Assembly (NCBI GenBank): GCA_013694685.1
Contig: JACDBY010000361.1
Location: 1 to 10,525 of the forward strand
DNA from: Actinomycetota bacterium
Lineage (GTDB): Bacteria > Actinomycetota > Thermoleophilia > Gaiellales > Gaiellaceae
Reading direction: 5' to 3'
DNA: 10,525 nucleotides
The notes beneath the pieces were generated by a model. It was not told the DNA's origin. It did not search any database and was given only the letters and a program-made list of their open reading frames with translations. Position numbers and translations under genes: made by a program. This document shows positions 5,324 to 10,525 of this stretch, piece by piece. The stretch's first letter is position 1; every line of letters begins with the position of its first letter.

Positions 5324-6583
5324 CTACCCCGTCCAGCGCCGGAACACGACGCAGGCGTTGTGCCCACCGAAGCCGAACGAGTTCGAGACGCCGATCTCGA
5401 CCTGCTCGGATCGCGCCTGGTTCGGGATGTAGTCGAGATCGCACTCGGGGTCGGCCACCTCCTGGTTGATCGTCGGCGGAAGGACACCGCGGTCGAGCGC
5501 CAGGATCGTGAACGTCGCCTCGACCGCGCCGGCCGCGCCGAGGCAATGACCCGTCGCTCCCTTCGTCGACGAGACAGGTGTCCGGTGGGCCTTCTCCTCA
5601 CCGAGCGCGAGCTTGATCACGCGGGTCTCGGCGATGTCGCCGATCGGGGTGGAGGTGCCGTGAGCGTTGATGTAGCCGACGTCGTCGGCCGTGATGCCGG
5701 CGTCGTCGAACGCCATCTGCAACGCACGGGCGGGACTTGCGCCCGTCGGGTCGGGATCGGAGACATGGGTCGCGTCGGACGAGACGCCGTAGCCGAGCAG
5801 CTCGGCGTAGATCTTGGCGCCGCGCGCCTGAGCGCGCTCGAGCTCCTCGAGCACGATCATCGAGCCCGCCTCCCCCATCACGAATCCGTCCCGCTTCGCG
5901 TCGAAGGGTCGCGAGGCGCGCATCGGATCGTCGTTTCGCCGCGAGATGGCCCGCATGGCCGCGAAGCCCGCGATGCCGACCCGGCTGACAGGGGCCTCCG
6001 CCCCACCGCACAGCATGACGTCCGCGCGCCCGAGCCGAATCGCGTCGAGACCGTCGCCGAGCGCCATGTTCGAGGCGGCGCACGCGGTGCACTCCGACAG
6101 CAGCGGACCCTTCGTGCCGAGCTCCATGGAGACCCACCCCGCGGCGAGGTTGGGGATGATCTGGACGATCGAGAACGGATTCACCCGGTCAGGCCCGCGT
6201 GAGTCGAGCTGCTGGATGCAGGCCTCGAACGACTTCAGCCCGCCGATCCCGGTCGCGACCGCCGCGCCGATGCGCTCCGGCTCCGCCGCGATCTCCAGCC
6301 CGGAGTCCGTCTCGGCCTGCCGGGCGGCCGCAAGGGCAAGATGCGTGAAGCGATCCATTCGCCGGGAGGCCTTGAAGTCGACGTAGTCGGTGACGTCGAG
6401 GTCCTTCACCTCGCACGCGAAGTCGGCCGGGAAGCCGGCTGGGTCGAACTGTGTAATCGGCCCTGCGCCCGACGCTCCGGCGCACAGGGTCTCCCAGCTG
6501 TCCTCGACCGTCAATCCGAGCGGGCTCACCATCCCGAGCCCGGTCACGACGACGCGGCGTCTCCCGTTCGCGCTCCCCTGCAC
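5324..6583 (-). CDS. fabF: beta-ketoacyl-[acyl-carrier-protein] synthase II
   Basis: 419 residues, full length. FabF condenses malonyl-ACP with a growing acyl-ACP, releasing CO2, and extends the chain by two carbons. The catalytic Cys-His-His set is intact: Cys168 in SECTACAASN, His308 in NAHGTSTPIGD and His346 in TKGATGHCLGAAG, with Lys341 conserved. Further marks are the N-terminal RRVVVTGLGMVSPLG, PFDAKRDGFVMGEAG (226-240) and the C-terminal SNSFGFGGHNACVVF (400-414). The start is a GTG 10 bases after the fabG stop. TAGCCT, made from the fabG stop and the next three bases, lies 7 bases upstream and might allow separate expression, though it could be coincidence. fabF is the last gene of the fab operon. 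In E. coli acpP sits between fabG and fabF; here the gap is too short for it. Confidence 0.97.
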   Translation of the reverse strand: MQGSANGRRRVVVTGLGMVSPLGLTVEDSWETLCAGASGAGPITQFDPAGFPADFACEVKDLDVTDYVDFKASRRMDRFTHLALAAARQAETDSGLEIAAEPERIGAAVATGIGGLKSFEACIQQLDSRGPDRVNPFSIVQIIPNLAAGWVSMELGTKGPLLSECTACAASNMALGDGLDAIRLGRADVMLCGGAEAPVSRVGIAGFAAMRAISRRNDDPMRASRPFDAKRDGFVMGEAGSMIVLEELERAQARGAKIYAELLGYGVSSDATHVSDPDPTGASPARALQMAFDDAGITADDVGYINAHGTSTPIGDIAETRVIKLALGEEKAHRTPVSSTKGATGHCLGAAGAVEATFTILALDRGVLPPTINQEVADPECDLDYIPNQARSEQVEIGVSNSFGFGGHNACVVFRRWTG

Positions 6584-6593
6584 GGGCGCCAGG

Positions 6594-7322
6594 CTACATC
6601 CCGAGACCGCCGTCGACGAGGAGCACCGCTCCCGTCACGAACGCGGCCTCGTCGGAGCAGAGGAAGCGCACGGCACCGGCGACGTCGGCGGGATCGCCGA
6701 GCCGCCCGAGCGGTGTCGCGGCGAGCATGGCGTCGGTCGCGGCCTCCGGCAGGGCGTCGGTGAGCTGCGTCGTCACGTAGCCGGGAGCGACGACGTTGGC
6801 GCGGACGTTGCGGCTCCCGAGCTCGCGCGCGAGCGACTTCGTGAACCCGATGATCCCGGCCTTCGAGGCGGCGTAGTTCGTCTGGCCCCAGTTGCCATGG
6901 ATGCCCACGATCGACGAGACGTTGACGATGGTCCCCGCGCGCTTCCGCATCATCGTCCGGGCCGCTGCGCGGCAGGTGTAGAAGACCGACGAGAGGTTTG
7001 TGTCGATCACGGTGCGCCAGTCGTCGTCGCTCATGCGCGCAAGCACGCCGTCGCGCGTCAGGCCGGCGTTGTTGACCAGCACATCGAGCTCGCCGGACGC
7101 GTCGACCAACGCTCTTGCCGACTCGGGATCGGAGACGTCCGCCTCGACCGCCCGGCCGCCGATCTCCCCCGCGACGGCCTCTGCCTCGTCGCGCCCCGTC
7201 CGGTAGCCGACGACGACGTCGGCACCCGCCCGCCCGAGCTCGAGAGCGATAGCGCGGCCGATGCCGCGAGAGCCGCCGGTGACGAGCGCGACCTTCCCCT
7301 CGAGGGAGGCGAAGGTGGTCAC
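6594..7322 (-). CDS. fabG: 3-oxoacyl-[acyl-carrier-protein] reductase
   Basis: 242 residues, a classic short-chain dehydrogenase. FabG uses NADPH to reduce 3-oxoacyl-ACP to (R)-3-hydroxyacyl-ACP in the elongation cycle. The cofactor loop TGGSRGIG is at 15-22, NNAG at 84-87, and the catalytic residues are Asn109, Ser137 (NVSSIVG), Tyr150 and Lys154 (YAASK). PGYVTTQLTDALPE (180-193) and the C-terminal VLLVDGGLGM match FabG closely. The start GTG shares the four bases GTGA (7319-7322) with the fabD stop. SDR enzymes are numerous and varied, but the position between fabD and fabF and the sequence together make FabG the clear choice. Confidence 0.96.
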   Translation of the reverse strand: MTTFASLEGKVALVTGGSRGIGRAIALELGRAGADVVVGYRTGRDEAEAVAGEIGGRAVEADVSDPESARALVDASGELDVLVNNAGLTRDGVLARMSDDDWRTVIDTNLSSVFYTCRAAARTMMRKRAGTIVNVSSIVGIHGNWGQTNYAASKAGIIGFTKSLARELGSRNVRANVVAPGYVTTQLTDALPEAATDAMLAATPLGRLGDPADVAGAVRFLCSDEAAFVTGAVLLVDGGLGM

Positions 7323-8245
7323 GGTGAGGCGAGGGCCTCCTTGGCCTTCTCCAGGCTCGCCAGATCGTTGACGGAGATCGTCCGCACGCCGCGATCGATG
7401 CGCTTGACGAGACCAGAGAGCACGTTGCCAGGCCCGATCTCGACGAACGTCGTGACCCCGTCCTTGACGAGCTCGCCCGCCGCCTGGGTGAAGCGGACGG
7501 GTGCGGTCAGCTGATCGACGAGGAGCGAGCCGAGGCGCTGCGCTGGCTCGAACTTGGCCGTCACGGTCGACATGAACGGTGCGACGGGGTTCGCGAAGTG
7601 GATCCGGTCGATCGCCGGCTTGAGCCGCTCGGCCGCGCGACCCACGAGCGGGCTATGGAACGCGCCGGAGACCTTGAGCCGGATCGCTCGTCGCGCGCCG
7701 AGGCTTTCGGCCTCGGCGCAGCACTCCTCGACTGCATCGCTCTCTCCGGAGACGACGATCTGCCCAGGGCAGTTGTAGTTCGCGGGCCAGACGCCGAAGA
7801 TCTTTCGACAGAGCGTCTCGACGAGGTCGTCCTCGAGCCCGAGAATGGCCGCCATCGCACCTGGCCGCTGCCGGGCGGCCTCGGCCATCGCCAGCCCGCG
7901 CTCGCGCACGAGGCCGATCGCCTCGCCGGTTCCCATCGCGCCGACCGATGCGAGCGCGGCGAACTCACCGACCGAGTGGCCGACGACGGCGTCCGGCTCG
8001 ATGCCGGCCTTCCGCACGGCGGCGAGGATCGCGAGGCTCGTCGCGACGAGCGTCGGCTGCTGCACCTCCGTCTCGACGAGCTCCTCGAGCGGTCCCTCGA
8101 AAGAGAGATGAGCGAGATCCATCCCGGTCGCCTCGGAACCGACGCGATAGACGTCCATCGACTCGGGCACGGCCTCCGCGATCTCGCGACCCATCCCGAC
8201 CTCGAGCGATCCCTGGCCGGGGAAGCAGAACGCAACCTTCGTCAC
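7319..8245 (-). CDS. fabD: malonyl-CoA:acyl-carrier-protein transacylase
   Basis: 308 residues from a GTG at 8245, the normal length of FabD. It moves malonyl from CoA to the ACP phosphopantetheine arm, feeding FabH and FabF. The N-terminal AFCFPGQGS (5-13), the nucleophile motif GHSVGE with Ser91, Arg116 in VRERG, His197 in SGAFHSPL and the C-terminal VEIGPGNVLSGLVKR are all present. The open frame continues to 8284, but the chosen start overlaps the fabH stop as GTGA and has GGAGG 7 bases upstream, a good ribosome-binding site lying inside fabH. The acetyl-CoA carboxylase genes that make its substrate are about 4.5 kb further along the same strand. Confidence 0.96.
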   Translation of the reverse strand: MTKVAFCFPGQGSLEVGMGREIAEAVPESMDVYRVGSEATGMDLAHLSFEGPLEELVETEVQQPTLVATSLAILAAVRKAGIEPDAVVGHSVGEFAALASVGAMGTGEAIGLVRERGLAMAEAARQRPGAMAAILGLEDDLVETLCRKIFGVWPANYNCPGQIVVSGESDAVEECCAEAESLGARRAIRLKVSGAFHSPLVGRAAERLKPAIDRIHFANPVAPFMSTVTAKFEPAQRLGSLLVDQLTAPVRFTQAAGELVKDGVTTFVEIGPGNVLSGLVKRIDRGVRTISVNDLASLEKAKEALASP

Positions 8246-9231
8246 CCTCCCGCCTCCGACCATTCGAGCAGGGCCGAGCCCCACGTCAGCCCGGCTCCCA
8301 TGCCGGTCATCAGGACGAGTGCGCCAGGACGCAGCCTGCCGTCGGCACGCGCGTCGGCGAGGGCCAGCGGGATCGAGCCCGACGACGTGTTGCCGAACCT
8401 GTCCACATTCACCACCGTTCGCTCGTAGGGGACGCCGAGCTTACCGACCGCGTGGTCGATGATCCGCTTGTTCGCCTGATGCGGGACGTAGACGTCGATC
8501 TCGTCGATCGTCCTGCCGCACTCCGCGAGCACGGCCTCGGCAGACGAGACGAGGACGCGCGTCGCGAACTTGTACACCTCGCGGCCGTTCATCTTGAGGA
8601 TCTGCTCGGGGTGCTCGAACTTCCGCGAGCCGCTACCGGGCAGCTGGAGGTTCACCCCGCCGCCGCCGTCGGCGCCGAGCTCGAACCCGAGGAAGCCGCC
8701 CTTCGCGACCGGCTCCATCACGACGGCTCCCGCGCCGTCGCCGAAGAGGACGAGCGTCGAGCGGTCGTTCCAGTCGAGGATGCTCGAGAGGACATCGCCG
8801 CCGATCACGAGCGCACGCCGCGAGAGCCCCGAGGCGAGCATCCCGTAGGCCTGCGCGACGGCGTACATGAACCCGGTGCACCCCGCGAGCAGGTCATAGG
8901 CGGCTGCCTCCGAGCCCAGCGCGTCCGCCATCAGCGCGGACGATGTCGGGAACATCATGTCCGGGGTCACGGTCGCGCTGATGAGGAGGTCGATCTCGCT
9001 CGCGTCGACGCCTGCGTCCGCGAGCGCAGCGCGGGCCGCAGGGAGCGCGATGTCGGTGAGCGCCTCCCCCTCGGAGGCCATCCGGCGCTCGCGGATACCG
9101 GTTCGCTCGACGATCCATTCGTCTGTCGTGTCGACGTGTCGTGCGAGCTCCTCGTTCGTCACCACGCGCTCCGGGACGTTGACGCCGAGCCCCGTGATCC
9201 CGATCTGCGGGCCGTTCGCAGCGCCGATCAT
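8242..9231 (-). CDS. fabH: beta-ketoacyl-[acyl-carrier-protein] synthase III
   Basis: 329 residues, full length. FabH starts fatty acid synthesis by condensing an acyl-CoA primer with malonyl-ACP. The Cys-His-Asn set is present: Cys118 in DLLAGCTGFMYA, His251 in VPHQANKRIID and Asn281 in GNTSSGSIPLA. DTTDEWIVERTGIRER (34-49) and the C-terminal GMGAGLTWGSALLEW are typical. Whether it prefers acetyl-CoA or branched primers cannot be read safely from the sequence. The ATG lies only 4 bases after the fabZ stop. A DpsC-like or other type III-related condensing enzyme is unlikely given the complete fab context. Confidence 0.96.
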   Translation of the reverse strand: MIGAANGPQIGITGLGVNVPERVVTNEELARHVDTTDEWIVERTGIRERRMASEGEALTDIALPAARAALADAGVDASEIDLLISATVTPDMMFPTSSALMADALGSEAAAYDLLAGCTGFMYAVAQAYGMLASGLSRRALVIGGDVLSSILDWNDRSTLVLFGDGAGAVVMEPVAKGGFLGFELGADGGGGVNLQLPGSGSRKFEHPEQILKMNGREVYKFATRVLVSSAEAVLAECGRTIDEIDVYVPHQANKRIIDHAVGKLGVPYERTVVNVDRFGNTSSGSIPLALADARADGRLRPGALVLMTGMGAGLTWGSALLEWSEAGG

Positions 9232-9235
9232 CGGA

Positions 9236-9676
9236 CTATCGCTCCACGGCGAACGTCAACGTCCCGCGCGCGGCGAGTTCCTCGCCCACGTGGGCAGTCG
9301 CGCGACCGCGGCCGATCGGGCCGCGTACCTGTTCGATCTCGCAGCGAAGCGTGAGCGTCTCGCCCGGCGAGACGATCCTCTTGAAGCGGCAGTCGTCGAT
9401 CCCCGCGAAGAACGCAATCCGGCCGTGGTTCTGCTCCTCGACGAGCACCGCGACAGCCCCGGTCTGCGCCATCGCCTCGACGATCAGCACGCCGGGCATC
9501 ACGGGTCGCTCGGGGAAGTGGCCCGCGAACCACCAGCCGTCCTCGGGGACGCGGTAGGAGGCCGTGACGCGCTCGCCGGGCACGAGCTCCGAGATCTCGT
9601 CCAGCAGGAGGAACGGCTCGCGGTGCGGCAGGATCCCGACGATCTCGTCGCGACCGAGCGGTGGCGTGGGCGTCAC
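9236..9676 (-). CDS. fabZ: 3-hydroxyacyl-[acyl-carrier-protein] dehydratase
   Basis: 146 residues, a single hotdog-fold domain of normal FabZ length. It removes water from (R)-3-hydroxyacyl-ACP to give trans-2-enoyl-ACP. ILPHREPFLLLDEI (15-28) and the active-site block AGHFPERPVMPGVLIVEAMAQ (51-71) carry the catalytic His53 and Glu67, and FFAGIDDCRFKRIVSPGETL (89-108) completes the family pattern. Glutamate in the helix fits FabZ; FabA has aspartate there. It heads the fab operon, which is unusual compared with E. coli, where fabZ sits in the lipid A cluster. The start is a GTG with no close Shine-Dalgarno sequence; TAGACT ends 6 bases upstream. Confidence 0.96.
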   Translation of the reverse strand: MTPTPPLGRDEIVGILPHREPFLLLDEISELVPGERVTASYRVPEDGWWFAGHFPERPVMPGVLIVEAMAQTGAVAVLVEEQNHGRIAFFAGIDDCRFKRIVSPGETLTLRCEIEQVRGPIGRGRATAHVGEELAARGTLTFAVER

Positions 9677-9682
9677 GCGCCG

Positions 9683-9688
9683 AGTCTA
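9683..9688 (-). promoter_or_regulatory. candidate -10 element for the fab operon
   Basis: Minus-strand TAGACT (TANNNT type) ends 6 bases before the fabZ GTG. Just upstream, CCGGG (9691-9695) and CCCGG (9707-9711) form a short inverted repeat across the 39-base gap, a possible operator or weak terminator for the gene before it. No clear -35 hexamer is visible. Confidence 0.4.
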
Positions 9689-9715
9689 CTCCGGGGAGGT
9701 GTCTTTCCCGGTCGC

Positions 9716-10525
9716 TCAGCGGCGCAGGACGGACTCGTTCCCCGCGGCGTCCCGCGCCCGCACGACGAGCGTGCGGAGCCGCTCGAGCCGCGGGATCCGA
9801 AGCGTCGCCGGGCCGACGGCGCGGAGGAGGCGGCGCGCGCCGTTCGCACGGACGACGAGGGTCGCGGCCTCCGAGACGCGGATCCTCGGCGGCACGGTTG
9901 AGACGACCCTGACCGTCGGAGCGGTCGCGTCGAGCAGAAACGGGAGCTCGGCGCGCGTGGCGAGCACGCCGTCGCTCGCCTCGACCGAGATCGTGTACGA
10001 CCCGTCCCGTGCCTTCCCGAGCCGCTTCGTCCCGTCCCAGCGGACGAGGTGCGTGCCCGTGTCGAGGGGGCCGGAGAACGGCGTAGCGACCCAGCGACCG
10101 TCCCGCAGCACGTTCACCGTCACGGTCGCGGGCCCTGCGAGCGGCATGGTCAGCGACAGCTCGTCGCCGCGGCCGTCGCCGTTCGGGGTGAACGCGGGCG
10201 CATCCAGCGAGAGTCGTCCGAGCATCCGGGAGATCGAGACCGCTACGTCGAGCGTCGCCTCGCGTCCCCCCGTTCCCCGCGCGAGGACGCGCACCGTGTA
10301 CGCGCCGTCCGCCAGGCCACGCCCGTCGAAGACGACCGTCCGGGTGCCCGCCCGTCGCCAAGTGCGCGGCTCGAGCTCGGCGACGCTCGTGCCCGCAGCA
10401 TCGACGACGGAGATCGTCACGTTGGCGTTCGCGCCGAGGGTGAACGCAACCGTCGTCGTGTCCCCCTGCCCGTCGCCGTTGGGCGAGATCGCCGCCGGGG
10501 TGGCGCTCGCGGCGGTGAGCGTGAG
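9716..10525 (-). CDS. extracellular protein with tandem FlgD-type Ig-like domains (partial, N-terminus outside window)
   Basis: The frame is open from the window's right edge to a TGA at 9716: 269 residues of a C-terminus. The first GTG inside the window (10420) is not taken as the start because the same repeat family continues upstream of it. Two copies of a beta-rich module begin with SPNGDGQGD (residues 14-22 of the visible part) and FTPNGDGRGD (about 100-109), each about 85 residues long with a WDG or FDGRG turn and a DG(S/A)YT(I/V) strand. This is the pattern of FlgD Ig-like or CHU_C-type repeats found at the C-termini of secreted proteins. A further Ig-like segment starts at TAPTVRVVSTVPPRI and ends VRARDAAGNESVLRR. 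No sorting signal or membrane anchor is seen at the C-terminus. The catalytic or binding part, if any, lies outside. Its function is unknown, and it has no evident link to fatty acid synthesis. Confidence 0.85.
   Translation of the reverse strand, partial: LTLTAASATPAAISPNGDGQGDTTTVAFTLGANANVTISVVDAAGTSVAELEPRTWRRAGTRTVVFDGRGLADGAYTVRVLARGTGGREATLDVAVSISRMLGRLSLDAPAFTPNGDGRGDELSLTMPLAGPATVTVNVLRDGRWVATPFSGPLDTGTHLVRWDGTKRLGKARDGSYTISVEASDGVLATRAELPFLLDATAPTVRVVSTVPPRIRVSEAATLVVRANGARRLLRAVGPATLRIPRLERLRTLVVRARDAAGNESVLRR

Noticed and set aside
5130..5432. Small plus-strand open frame in the gap after the Pat-like gene
   Set aside because: It starts inside the palindromic repeat, runs into antisense of fabF, and has no ribosome-binding site or recognisable domain.
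7948..9354. Plus-strand open frame of 468 codons over fabD, fabH and fabZ
   Set aside because: It is a shadow of three confident genes, arginine-rich and without motifs.
9228..10361. Minus-strand open frame of 377 codons spanning fabZ and the Ig-like protein
   Set aside because: It is in a different frame from both real genes, crosses their boundary and has proline/arginine-rich shadow composition.

Overview
This is a high-GC bacterial window, almost entirely coding and mostly read from the minus strand. GTG starts, a MshD-like tandem acetyltransferase, a LigD-type DNA ligase, unfused AccD and AccA, and type II fatty acid synthesis point to an actinobacterium. A deep-branching lineage such as Thermoleophilia is my guess; no rRNA or marker gene in the window settles it.

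From right to left (the direction of minus-strand transcription), the window opens with the C-terminal part of a secreted or surface protein with Ig-like domains (9716-10525, entering from outside). A compact type II fatty acid synthesis operon follows, in the order fabZ, fabH, fabD, fabG, fabF (9676 down to 5324). Its genes are separated by at most 10 bases or overlap by 4. No acyl carrier protein gene lies among them. A 206-base gap (5118-5323) separates fabF from the only plus-strand gene, a phosphinothricin-type N-acetyltransferase (4638-5117). The gap holds two inverted copies of a palindromic repeat that look like a REP doublet and could also work as terminators, plus one perfect actinobacterial DnaA-box sequence.

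Divergent from that acetyltransferase is a second minus-strand run: a MshD-like tandem GNAT protein (4575-3649), a ureohydrolase carrying an N-terminal zinc ribbon (3652-2888), accD (2851-1991) and accA (1994-1056). accD and accA encode the two carboxyltransferase subunits of acetyl-CoA carboxylase. After a 138-base gap comes a LigD-type protein (917 to beyond base 1) with a 3'-phosphoesterase domain followed by an ATP-dependent ligase domain.

Functionally, AccD/AccA make malonyl-CoA, FabD loads it on ACP, FabH starts the chain, FabG and FabZ process the beta-carbon, and FabF elongates. The enoyl reductase, ACP and biotin carboxylase genes must lie elsewhere. Most of the window is core metabolism. 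The less ordinary points are the zinc-ribbon ureohydrolase coupled to the tandem GNAT gene, the REP-like doublet, and a recurring TANNNT hexamer 6-7 bases before nearly every non-overlapping start codon, which suggests leaderless transcripts. I found no clear candidate for a wholly new multi-gene system, and no tRNA, rRNA, CRISPR array or insertion sequence.
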